Below are positions 15,680 to 23,314 of a stretch of DNA of 64,000 nt, in pieces. The translations under genes and the position numbers were made by a program. Source of the stretch: Afifella sp. IM 167 (GTDB taxonomy: Bacteria; Pseudomonadota; Alphaproteobacteria; Rhizobiales; Afifellaceae); NCBI RefSeq assembly GCF_020144925.1, contig NZ_NSLC01000001.1, positions 434,001 through 498,000 of the forward strand, in the 5' to 3' direction. The notes below the pieces were generated by a model. That model did no database searches. It saw only the letters and a list, made by a program, of their open reading frames with translations, and was not told the DNA's origin. Positions within the stretch are counted from its first letter, which is position 1. The number at the start of each line of letters is the position of its first letter.

Positions 15680-16423
15680 TCAATCGCCCGTTTCGGCTTC
15701 CAGAAGCTCGAGGTCCGGCACGCAGATGCGCCGGTTCGCTTCCACCCGGATGACGCCAGAGCCCTTCAGCTTGGTGAGCTGGCGGCTGACCGTCTCGATG
15801 GTGAGGCCGAGGAAATCGGCGATTTCCGCGCGCGTCAGGGGCAGCTCGAAATCCGTCGACCCTTGTGGCTCGCCCGTCCCTTCCGCCTTCGGCGTGTGGC
15901 GGGCGATCATCAGGAGGAAGGTGGCGACGCGCTCGCGCGCTGTCTTGCGTCCCAGCGTCAGCAGGAGGTCGCGCGCATCGTCGAGCTCGGCGAGCGCCTG
16001 AAGGTAGAGGTTGTGCTCCAGGCCGGCCGAATCGGCGATCATCCGCTCCAGCACGTTGCGCGGGAATGTGCACAGCACCGTGGAGGTGACCGCCTCGGCC
16101 TTCAGCGCGCTCTCCTGCGAGAACGGGCGGCCGACGAAATCGGGGGCGAATTGCAGCCCGACGATCTGCTGGCGCCCGTCTGGCAGCATCTTGGAAAGCT
16201 TCACCACCCCGGCGAGGATGTTGGAATAGGCGCTGGTCGGCTCTTCGGCATCCATGAGCGTCTTGCCGGGCTCCACCACCTGCTTGTGGGAGCGGCGATT
16301 GAGCTCGGCCAGCTGCTGGGCGTCGAGAGCCCCGCAGATTCCACGATGCCTGGCCTTGCAAGCCCTGCACAGATCGGGCAGGGGATCGTTTTCGAGGGGA
16401 ACGGACGTCGCGGACTTCGTCAT
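15680..16423 (-). CDS. Fnr-type oxygen-sensing transcription regulator (FnrL/FnrN/FixK-like)
   Basis: 247-residue Crp/Fnr regulator. Its four cysteines, Cys19, Cys22 and Cys30 (CRACKARHRGIC) plus Cys118, are placed as in 4Fe-4S Fnr proteins, so it probably senses oxygen directly. A cyclic-nucleotide-like beta-barrel and long dimer helix are followed by a helix-turn-helix with ETVSRQ, whose E-x-x-S-R recognises TTGAT/ATCAA half-sites. Three matching boxes lie within 6 kb, one just upstream of its own start, implying autoregulation and control of ccoNOQP, ccoGHIS and neighbours. FnrL and FnrN are names for such cysteine-bearing proteins in different genera, so no symbol is fixed. Confidence 0.93.
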   Translation of the reverse strand: MTKSATSVPLENDPLPDLCRACKARHRGICGALDAQQLAELNRRSHKQVVEPGKTLMDAEEPTSAYSNILAGVVKLSKMLPDGRQQIVGLQFAPDFVGRPFSQESALKAEAVTSTVLCTFPRNVLERMIADSAGLEHNLYLQALAELDDARDLLLTLGRKTARERVATFLLMIARHTPKAEGTGEPQGSTDFELPLTRAEIADFLGLTIETVSRQLTKLKGSGVIRVEANRRICVPDLELLEAETGD

Positions 16424-16467
16424 GACCCCACTCTTATCGACGAAGCCGTTGCAATTCCAGAGGTTCC

Positions 16468-16481
16468 TTGATCCTGATCAA
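16468..16481. promoter_or_regulatory. Perfect Fnr/FixK box between the Fnr-type gene and usp
   Basis: TTGATCCTGATCAA, an exact match to TTGAT-N4-ATCAA. Its centre is about 51 bases upstream of the regulator ATG and about 95 bases upstream of the GTG of the stress-protein gene. It could autoregulate the former and activate the latter. Confidence 0.85.
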
Positions 16482-16568
16482 CGCGGCAATTCGGCACCGG
16501 AACCTACACTCTGAGCCTGGCCGAATTCCGTCCCCGCTCTCCCCGACAGAGACGAAAGGAAAAGAGCT

Positions 16569-17408
16569 GTGAGCAGCCGGTATCCCCTAGGGACGATCAT
16601 GGTCCACCTGCCTTCGGTGGACGCGATCCCGCGCCTGATGAGCGTCGCAACGCCGCTCGCCAAATCCCATTCCGCCCATGTCGTGGGCCTGCATCTCATC
16701 CCGCGCATCCCGCCCGACGTCGTCGATCCGCTCGGCGGCGAATGGCTGTCGATGCAGATGGACCGCGACAACCAGATCGCCACCGAGGTCGGCACCCGTT
16801 TCGAGCATGTCGCCAAGGGCGAGGACCTCGCCTATTCCTGGCTGCAGCTCGACGCGCGCGACGTCAACGCCACGCAGCTCGCCATCCGCACCTGCCGCAA
16901 CGCCGATCTCGTCGTCGCCTCGCAGGCGAGCGAGGAGCTGCCCTCCTACTACCGCCCGGAGGATCTCGTCCTCGGCGCCGGCCGCCCCGTCCTCGTCGTG
17001 CCGACGGCCGGCCATTACGGCGAGCTTGGCAACAACGTGCTGATCGCCTGGAACGGCAGCCGCGAGGCGGCCCGCGCCGCCTTCGACGCCCTGCCCCTCA
17101 TCCAGAAGGGCGCGCGCGTGCAGATCCTTTCCGTCAATGCCGGCCACAAGGAGCCGGGCCACGGCCTGGTGCCGGGCGACGCCCTCGCCCGCACGCTCGC
17201 CCGCCACGGCCTCAACGTCGAGGCGATGACCTCCCGGCCCGACCGCACATCGGTCGGCGGCGAGATCCTCAACCGCGCCTCCGATCTCGGCTCCGATCTC
17301 ATCGTCATGGGCTGCTACGGCCATTCGCGCCTGCGCGAGACGGTGTTCGGCGGCGCCACCCAGTCGATCGTCGACCAGATGACGGTCCCGATCCTGATGT
17401 CGCACTAG
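16569..17408 (+). CDS. Universal stress protein (tandem UspA domains)
   Basis: 279 residues with two UspA-like halves. The first is degenerate (TIMVHLPSVDAIPRLM...ADLVVASQA). The second carries NNVLIAWNGSREAARAAFDALPL and the nucleotide-binding end GCYGHSRLRETVFGGATQSI. Such proteins are linked to survival in low oxygen and stationary phase. The start is GTG at 16569 with AAAGGA upstream; no closer ATG fits. Divergent from the Fnr-type regulator across a perfect Fnr box, it probably belongs to the same oxygen-responsive set. A bidirectional terminator follows. Confidence 0.9.
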   Translation: MSSRYPLGTIMVHLPSVDAIPRLMSVATPLAKSHSAHVVGLHLIPRIPPDVVDPLGGEWLSMQMDRDNQIATEVGTRFEHVAKGEDLAYSWLQLDARDVNATQLAIRTCRNADLVVASQASEELPSYYRPEDLVLGAGRPVLVVPTAGHYGELGNNVLIAWNGSREAARAAFDALPLIQKGARVQILSVNAGHKEPGHGLVPGDALARTLARHGLNVEAMTSRPDRTSVGGEILNRASDLGSDLIVMGCYGHSRLRETVFGGATQSIVDQMTVPILMSH

Positions 17409-17445
17409 CTTCGCGGTGAGGGCGAACCCGCCTCCACGAGGCGGG

Positions 17446-17490
17446 AAAAACGGGCGGCTGGCGAAAGAACCGGCCGCCCTTCTTCTTTCT
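17446..17490. terminator. Bidirectional terminator between usp and copA
   Basis: GGGCGGCTGG (17452-17461) pairs with CCGGCCGCCC (17470-17479), followed on the plus strand by a T-rich run and on the minus strand by GTTTTT. It serves the convergent usp and copper-ATPase genes. A second small hairpin lies just upstream at 17427-17445. Confidence 0.82.
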
Positions 17491-17514
17491 CCCCCTGCCT
17501 GAGAGGACGGCCCC

Positions 17515-20151
17515 TCAGAGCTTCACCTGCCTGAGGCGCAGCGCATTGCCGACCACCGACACGGAGGAAAGGCTCATCGCCGCCGCCGCGATCACCGGCG
17601 AAAGCAGCACCCCGAAGACCGGATAGAGGATGCCCGCCGCGACCGGCACGCCGAGCGTGTTGTAGCCGAAGGCGAAGACGAGGTTCTGCCGGATATTGCC
17701 GAGCGTCGCCTTCGCCAGCCTGCGGGCCCTGACGACGCCGTTGAGGTCGCCGCTCATCAGCGTCATGCCGGCGCTCTCCACCGCCACATCCGCGCCCGCG
17801 CCCATGGCGATGCCGACATCGGCCGCCGCCAGCGCCGGCGCGTCGTTGACGCCGTCTCCGGCCATGGCGACCTTGGCGCCCTTCTCCTTCAGCTCGTCGA
17901 CGATCCGCTGCTTGTCCTGCGGCAGCACCTCGGCCCGCACCTCGTCGATGCCGAGCCTTTTCGCCACCGCCTCGGCGGTCGCCCGGTTGTCGCCGGTCGC
18001 CATGACGATCCTCAGCCCCTCGTCATGCAGGGCACGGATCGCCTTCTCGCTCGTCTCCTTCACCGGGTCGGCGACGGCGATGATGCCGAGGAGCTTTCCG
18101 TCCGCGGCGGCGAACATCACCGTCTCGCCCTCGCGCCGGCGCGTTTCGGCCGCCTGCGCCAGAGCGGCGATGTCAACGCCCATCTCGCCCATCAGCGCCT
18201 CGTTGCCGAGCGCCACGGCGCGGCCCTCCACCTTGCCGGTGACGCCCTTGCCGGTAACGGCGTCGAACGCCTCGGCCTTCGCCGGATCGATGCCCTTTTC
18301 CTCCGCACCCCGCACGATCGCCTCGGCCAGCGGATGCTCGCTCGCCGCCTCCAGCGAGGCCGCAAGGCGCAGGAGGTCGGCCTCCGCGCCCTCCCCGGCC
18401 GTCTCGATGGCGACGAGCCGCGGCTTGCCTTCGGTCAAGGTGCCGGTCTTGTCGACGACGAGGGTGTCGATATGCGCCATGCGCTCCAGAGCCTCGGCGT
18501 TCTTGATGAGGATGCCGGCCTGCGCCCCGCGCCCGGTCGCCACCATCACCGAGATCGGCGTGGCGAGCCCCAGCGCGCAGGGACAGGCGATGATGAGGAC
18601 GCTGACGGCCGCCACCAGCGCATAGGCGAGCTGCGGCGACGGGCCGAAGACGAGCCAGGCGAGGAAAGCGATGACGGCAACCGCCACCACCGTCGGCACG
18701 AAATAGCCGGCGACCCGGTCGGCAAGGCCCTGAATCGGCGCGCGCGAGCGCTGCGCCTCCGCCACCATGGTGACGACCTGCGAGAGCGTCGTCTCCGCGC
18801 CGGTGCGGTCGACCTTGAAGTCGAAGCTTCCGCGCGTGTTGGAGGTGCCGCCCGTGACGCGCTCGCCCTCCGATTTTTCCACCGGCACCGCTTCGCCCGT
18901 CAGCATGGATTCATCAACGGCGCTGCGGCCGGAAAGGACGACGCCATCGATCGGCACCGTGTCGCCCGGGCGCACCCGCAGCACGTCGCCCTTGGCGACG
19001 GCGGAAAGCTCCACCTCCTCCGTGCCGCCGTCCTTCTTCACCCTCAGCGCCTTCTTCGGGGCAAGGTCCATCAGGGCGCGGATGGCGCTGCCGGTGCGCT
19101 CGCGCGCCTTCAGTTCCAGCACCTGGCCGAAGAGGACGAGGACGACGATCACCGCCGAAGCCTCGAAATAGACCGGCACGGCGCCCTCATGCAGCATCGC
19201 GGGCGGGAAGAGGCCCGGCGCGGCGAGCGCCACGAGCGAATAGAGGAAGGCCGCGCCCGTGCCGATGGCGATCAGGGTGAACATGTTGAGGTGGCCGGAG
19301 ACGATGGAGCGCCAGCCGCGCTCGAAGAAGGGCAGGCCGCAATAAAGGACGACGGGCGCGGCGAGCGCGAGCTGCAGCCATTGCTCCGCGCGCGCCGACA
19401 TGAAGGGCAGGACGTCGATGCCGAGAAGATGGGCGCCCATTTCGACGACGAGAAGCACCGCCGCGAGCGGCGCCCCGATGAACAGCCGGCGCTTGAAATC
19501 GACGAGTTCCGGGTTCGGCCCGTCGGCCGGCAGGCCCATCGGCTCCAGCGCCATGCCGCAGATCGGGCAGGTGCCCGGCCCTTCCTGCACGATCTCCGGA
19601 TCCATCGGGCAGGTGTAGAGCGTTCCTGCAGGCGCCTCCTCCTCCTGCTTCTTGCCGGAAAGATACTGCTCCGGGTCCGCCACGAACTTCTCGCGGCAGC
19701 CCTCGCGGCAGAAATGGTAGGTCTTGCCGCCATGCTCGGCGGTCGGCTTGCCGGCGTCCAGCGCCACCTTCATGCCGCAGACCGGATCGATCGCCTTGCC
19801 CTCTTCGGTGAAGAAGTAGCGCTCCGGATCGTCGAGAAACTTCTTCCGACAGCCATCGCAGCAGAAATGGAAGGTGACGCCCCCAAGCTCGGCCGAGGGC
19901 TTGCCGGCACTGGTGTCGACCTTCATGCCGCAAACCGGGTCGGTGGCCCGTTCGCCGGCCGCGTCTTTCGCCCCCGCCGCGGCCTCGCCGTGATCATGGT
20001 GGCCGCCGCAGCATGAATGGCTTTCGGCCTTTTCGTGCTTGCCGCCGCAGCAGGCATGTTCCGACGCCTTCGCCTCGCCCTGCTCGGTCTTGCCGTGGCA
20101 GCAGGAATGATCTTCCTGCGCCGGCCCGTCGGTCCGGTTCGTCCTGTCCAT
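17515..20151 (-). CDS. copA: Cu(I)-exporting P-type ATPase with His/Cys-rich, double-YHS N-terminus
   Basis: 878-residue P1B ATPase exporting Cu(I). The N-terminus is unusual. Residues 1-58 hold three paired-cysteine blocks (SCCHG, ACCGG, SCCGG) with many histidines. Two YHS domains follow (about 71-113 and 122-164, each DPVCGMKV...), then a heavy-metal-binding domain (about 178-204, YTCPMDPE...CPICGM). No classical HMA domain with GMTCxxC is seen. The ATPase core has [25 protein letters not shown] and [14 protein letters not shown]. The ATG at 20151 lies just downstream of a MerR-type promoter, and an open frame to 20211 is that promoter, not protein. It stands alone; no cueR/hmrR gene is adjacent. 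Copper is inferred from motifs and promoter. Confidence 0.93.
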   Translation of the reverse strand: MDRTNRTDGPAQEDHSCCHGKTEQGEAKASEHACCGGKHEKAESHSCCGGHHDHGEAAAGAKDAAGERATDPVCGMKVDTSAGKPSAELGGVTFHFCCDGCRKKFLDDPERYFFTEEGKAIDPVCGMKVALDAGKPTAEHGGKTYHFCREGCREKFVADPEQYLSGKKQEEEAPAGTLYTCPMDPEIVQEGPGTCPICGMALEPMGLPADGPNPELVDFKRRLFIGAPLAAVLLVVEMGAHLLGIDVLPFMSARAEQWLQLALAAPVVLYCGLPFFERGWRSIVSGHLNMFTLIAIGTGAAFLYSLVALAAPGLFPPAMLHEGAVPVYFEASAVIVVLVLFGQVLELKARERTGSAIRALMDLAPKKALRVKKDGGTEEVELSAVAKGDVLRVRPGDTVPIDGVVLSGRSAVDESMLTGEAVPVEKSEGERVTGGTSNTRGSFDFKVDRTGAETTLSQVVTMVAEAQRSRAPIQGLADRVAGYFVPTVVAVAVIAFLAWLVFGPSPQLAYALVAAVSVLIIACPCALGLATPISVMVATGRGAQAGILIKNAEALERMAHIDTLVVDKTGTLTEGKPRLVAIETAGEGAEADLLRLAASLEAASEHPLAEAIVRGAEEKGIDPAKAEAFDAVTGKGVTGKVEGRAVALGNEALMGEMGVDIAALAQAAETRRREGETVMFAAADGKLLGIIAVADPVKETSEKAIRALHDEGLRIVMATGDNRATAEAVAKRLGIDEVRAEVLPQDKQRIVDELKEKGAKVAMAGDGVNDAPALAAADVGIAMGAGADVAVESAGMTLMSGDLNGVVRARRLAKATLGNIRQNLVFAFGYNTLGVPVAAGILYPVFGVLLSPVIAAAAMSLSSVSVVGNALRLRQVKL

Positions 20152-20180
20152 CTCGGCCGCCCTTTCGTATCCAGGCGCCC

Positions 20181-20211
20181 GATATGGGGCTTCCAGCCAC
20201 TGGAAGGTCAA
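20181..20211 (-). promoter_or_regulatory. CueR/HmrR-type promoter of copA
   Basis: On the minus strand: -35 TTGACC, a 19-base spacer, then -10-like CATATC. The long spacer contains the perfect inverted repeat CTTCCAG-TGG-CTGGAAG. A 19-base spacer with this dyad is the hallmark of MerR-family copper promoters. The -10 element ends 29 bases before the copA ATG. Confidence 0.85.
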
Positions 20212-20250
20212 GGGCGCATGCTCCGCCCCGCGGCGACAGGACGTCTCATT

Positions 20251-20333
20251 GGCCCGGCTACCAGGGCCCGGCTGCCAGGGCAGCGCTTCAGGGCCGAGCT
20301 GTCAGGCCCCGGATGTCAGGCCCCCGATATCAG
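20251..20333. repeat. Six imperfect 13-14 base tandem repeats
   Basis: Units start at 20251, 20265, 20279, 20292, 20306 and 20320. Each ends in CAG, and most follow GGCCCGGCTACCAG-like patterns, drifting to GCCCCCGATATCAG. The array runs into the stop codon of the M42 peptidase gene (20330-20332) and lies upstream of the copA promoter. The 14-base period is not a multiple of three, so it does not look like coding sequence. Confidence 0.8.
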
Positions 20334-21487
20334 GGAAGAAAGACCGGGTCCTCGCGGGCCTCCTCCGCCTCCTCGTCCTCGGTCGGCTGGCGTGTGAAAC
20401 CCTTGAGGGAGCCGAATTCCTTGGAATCGCGCTGAATCTCGACCGGGCTGGTGATGTAGGCGGTGGCAAGCTCGGCGAGCGAGCGCAGCGCGTGCATGTG
20501 GATGCGCTCATAACCGTGGCTGGCATCAACGCCGAAGGTGATGAGCGCGGTGCGGACATCGGCGCCCGATTCCAGCGCCGAGGCGGAATCGGAGCGGTAA
20601 TGCCGAAAAACGTCCTTCTGGAAGCGGATCTCGTTTTCCGTGCACAGCCGGGCGAGCTTGCGCGTCAGGTGATAGTCGAAAGGCCCTGTCTGGTCGGCCA
20701 TGGCGATGGTGACGCCGAATTCGGAGGAGTTCTGGCCCGGCGCCGTGGTGCCGTTGTCGATGGCGACCATCGAGGCGACATCGTGCGAGAGGATCGCCGA
20801 GGCGCCGACGCCGACCTCTTCCGCGATCGTCAGGAGGAAGTGGATGTCGACGGGCGTCACCGCATGCTCGCGCACCATCGCCTCGAGCGCCGCGAACATC
20901 ACCGCCACGCCCGCCTTGTTGTCGAGATGGCGCGAGACGATGAAGCCGTTTTCGACGAATTCCGGCTGCGGATCGATGGCGACCATGTCGCCGACTTCCA
21001 CGCCCAGCTTTTCCAGCGAGAGCTTGTCGGTCGCCGGCGCGTCGATCCTGAGCTCCACATATTCCCAGCCGATCGGCAGCGTGTCGACCTCGTCGGCGAA
21101 GGTGTGGCCGGAGGCCTTCATCGGCAGGATAGTGCCGCGAAACGAGCCGTGATCGGTGAAGATCGTCGCGCGCGCCCCTTCGGCGAAGCGGGCCGACCAG
21201 TGGCCGACGGGAACGAGTTCCAGCCGGCCGTTCTCCTTCAGCCCCTTCACCTGTGCGCCGAGCGTGTCGACATGCACGACGATGGCGCGGGCGGCCTTGC
21301 GCCGCGAACCCTGATAGATGGCGCGGATGGCGCCGCGGCGGGTCAGCTCGTAGGCGACGCCGAGCCGCTCCAGTTCCCGGCAGCAATCGCGCACGATCGT
21401 GTCCGTGAAGCCCGTCGGGCTCGGGATGGAGAGCAGATGCGCCAGCCGCTCGGCAAGGTAGTCGGTGTCGATCGCAAGGCGCGGCAT
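20330..21487 (-). CDS. M42-family peptidase of the NAGGN osmoprotectant system
   Basis: 385 residues resembling M42 glutamyl/aminopeptidases. Metal-site segments are visible: AIVVHVDTLG, HLDNKAGVAVM, TIAEEVGVGAS (catalytic Glu pair), AIDNGT and the late HGYERIHMHAL histidine. The tail is acidic (EDEEAEEAREDP). It is the third gene of an operon with asnO and ngg, as in other NAGGN-producing bacteria, where its task (turnover or processing of the dipeptide) is not settled. The ATG has GGGAGGAAACA directly upstream, 19 bases after the ngg stop. The stop codon lies inside the tandem-repeat array. Confidence 0.9.
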   Translation of the reverse strand: MPRLAIDTDYLAERLAHLLSIPSPTGFTDTIVRDCCRELERLGVAYELTRRGAIRAIYQGSRRKAARAIVVHVDTLGAQVKGLKENGRLELVPVGHWSARFAEGARATIFTDHGSFRGTILPMKASGHTFADEVDTLPIGWEYVELRIDAPATDKLSLEKLGVEVGDMVAIDPQPEFVENGFIVSRHLDNKAGVAVMFAALEAMVREHAVTPVDIHFLLTIAEEVGVGASAILSHDVASMVAIDNGTTAPGQNSSEFGVTIAMADQTGPFDYHLTRKLARLCTENEIRFQKDVFRHYRSDSASALESGADVRTALITFGVDASHGYERIHMHALRSLAELATAYITSPVEIQRDSKEFGSLKGFTRQPTEDEEAEEAREDPVFLP

Positions 21488-21506
21488 TGTTTCCTCCCGT
21501 TTATTG

Positions 21507-23306
21507 TCAGGCCTCCACCTTTCTTTCCTGGGCGAGGCGCGCGGAAGCCGGCATGGAGAGCGGGAAGAGAAGGTCGACGAAGCGCTGCGCCGTCGGTTGC
21601 GGCTCGTGGTTCGCAAGCCCTGGCCGCTCATTGGCTTCGATGAAGACATAATCCGCCAGATGCGGCGCCGTCACCATCAGATCGATCCCTACCACAGGAA
21701 TGTCGATCGCGCGCGCTGCCGAAATCGCCGCATCCACCAGCGTCGGGTGCACCTCCGACGTCACGTCGTGGATCGTCCCGCCGGTATGCAGGTTTGCCGA
21801 TTTGCGCACCTGCAGGCGCTCGCCCTCCGGCAGGATGGAGCTCATTTCGTAGCCGTGCCGCTTCACGCACCGTTCCGTCTCGCCGTCGAGCGGAATCGTC
21901 GATTCGCCGCCCGTCGCGGCTGCCCGTCGCCGGCTCTGCTTGGCGATCAGGCTCTCCACGGTGCTCTTGCCGTCGCCGACCACCTGCGCCGGCACGCGGA
22001 TCGCCGCCGCGACCAGGCGGAAATTGATCACGATGAGCCTGAGATCGGTCCCGTCGAAATAGGATTCCAGGATCACCCGGTCGGAGGATTTCTTCGCTTC
22101 CGCGATCGCCGCGGTCACGTCCTCCAGCGTATCGAGATCGACGGCAACGCCCCTGCCCTGCTCGCCGCGCGCCGGCTTCACGACGACGCTGCCATGCTCG
22201 GCGAGGAACGCCTTGATCTCCTCCTCGCTGCCCGCCTCCTTCTGGGCGGGCACCTTCACCCCGGACCGCTCCACGATGCGCCGCGTTGCCGCCTTGTCGT
22301 CGCACAGCGACATGGCGACCGCGCTGGTCAGCTCCGAGAGGCTCTCGCGGCAGCGCACCGAGCGCCCGCCCGACGAAAGACGGAAGAAACCGGCTGCCGT
22401 GTCGATGATCTCCACGCCGATGCCGCGCCGTCGCGCCTCGTCGACGATGATGCGGGCATAGGGGTTGAGGGCGGCGGCCGGGTCCGGGCCGGAAAAGAGC
22501 TTCTCGTTGATCGGGTTCTTGCGCTTGACCGCGAAGATCGGGATGCGGCGGAAGCCGAGCTTCTCGTAGAGGGCGATGGCGCGGTCGTTATCGTGCAGGA
22601 CCGACAGATCCATATAGGCCGCGCCGCGCGCCTGGTAGTGTTCGGCGAGCCGGCGCACCATGGCTTCCCCGACGCCGGCATGCCGGGACTGCGGATCGGC
22701 CGCCAGGCACCAGAGCGAGGAACCGCGCTCCGGATCGTTGAAGGCGCGGCCGTGGTCGACGCCGGTGACGGTGGCGATCACCTCGCCCGTCGTCTCGTCC
22801 TCAGCCACGAAATAGGTGAGCGCCCGGCTGTCGCGCTTCGACCAGAAGAATTCCGGGTTCACCTGCACCATGTTGCGGCTGGCATAGATGCGGTTCACCG
22901 CTTCCGCGTCGGCGAGCGAGGTCAGACGCCGCACGAAGAAGCCGGGCAGCTTTCGCCACTTCGCCCGGTAGGTGGTGAGGTCGAGGCGGTAAGTGTGCGA
23001 GGGATCGAGGAAGAGCTCGTTCGGCGCGGCGGCCAGAAGCACATGCGGATCGCGCACGTAGAAGGCTATGTCGCGCTGCTCCAGGCCCTCGGCCCGGAGC
23101 TTGTGGATGATGGCCTCCGAATTCTCGAAGGTCTGGGTGAACAGGATGCGGCCCCAGCCGCAATCGATCACCGCCTCCTCGACCATGTCGGCCGCCTCCA
23201 CGTCCTCGCGCGAGGGGCGCGCGCCCTGCTCGCGCAGTCGCATCAACCGCTGGCCGAGGGCGCCGGCACGCTTCGTCGGGCGATTCTGTTCTGCTCGGCG
23301 CGTCAT
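21507..23306 (-). CDS. ngg: N-acetylglutaminylglutamine synthetase (GNAT plus ATP-grasp)
   Basis: 599-residue two-domain enzyme making N-acetylglutaminylglutamine from glutamines. Residues ~110-270 form a GNAT acetyltransferase (acetyl-CoA region around DPQSRHAGVGEAMVRRL, then NDRAIALYEKLGF). Residues ~300-590 form an ATP-grasp ligase (GSVVVKPARGEQGRGVAV, RVILESYFDGTDLRLIVI, GIDLMVT, FIEANERPGLANHEP). The ATG is 8 bases after the asnO stop, so the genes are almost certainly co-translated. NAGGN is a dipeptide osmolyte accumulated under salt stress by rhizobia and pseudomonads. Confidence 0.95.
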   Translation of the reverse strand: MTRRAEQNRPTKRAGALGQRLMRLREQGARPSREDVEAADMVEEAVIDCGWGRILFTQTFENSEAIIHKLRAEGLEQRDIAFYVRDPHVLLAAAPNELFLDPSHTYRLDLTTYRAKWRKLPGFFVRRLTSLADAEAVNRIYASRNMVQVNPEFFWSKRDSRALTYFVAEDETTGEVIATVTGVDHGRAFNDPERGSSLWCLAADPQSRHAGVGEAMVRRLAEHYQARGAAYMDLSVLHDNDRAIALYEKLGFRRIPIFAVKRKNPINEKLFSGPDPAAALNPYARIIVDEARRRGIGVEIIDTAAGFFRLSSGGRSVRCRESLSELTSAVAMSLCDDKAATRRIVERSGVKVPAQKEAGSEEEIKAFLAEHGSVVVKPARGEQGRGVAVDLDTLEDVTAAIAEAKKSSDRVILESYFDGTDLRLIVINFRLVAAAIRVPAQVVGDGKSTVESLIAKQSRRRAAATGGESTIPLDGETERCVKRHGYEMSSILPEGERLQVRKSANLHTGGTIHDVTSEVHPTLVDAAISAARAIDIPVVGIDLMVTAPHLADYVFIEANERPGLANHEPQPTAQRFVDLLFPLSMPASARLAQERKVEA

Positions 23307-23314
23307 GATGGCAC

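Noticed and set aside
18025-20016. Long open frame on the plus strand opposite copA (663 codons)
   Set aside because: It is antisense to a clear P-type ATPase, has no domain motifs and is full of Arg/Gly/Asp/His, as expected from reading high-GC coding DNA backwards.
20152-20211. N-terminal extension of the copper ATPase from TTG 20211
   Set aside because: The extra codons coincide with the -35, dyad and -10 of a MerR-type promoter, so they are regulatory DNA.
20251-20333. CRISPR array
   Set aside because: Units are only 13-14 bases, abut without spacers and are imperfect; no cas genes are present.
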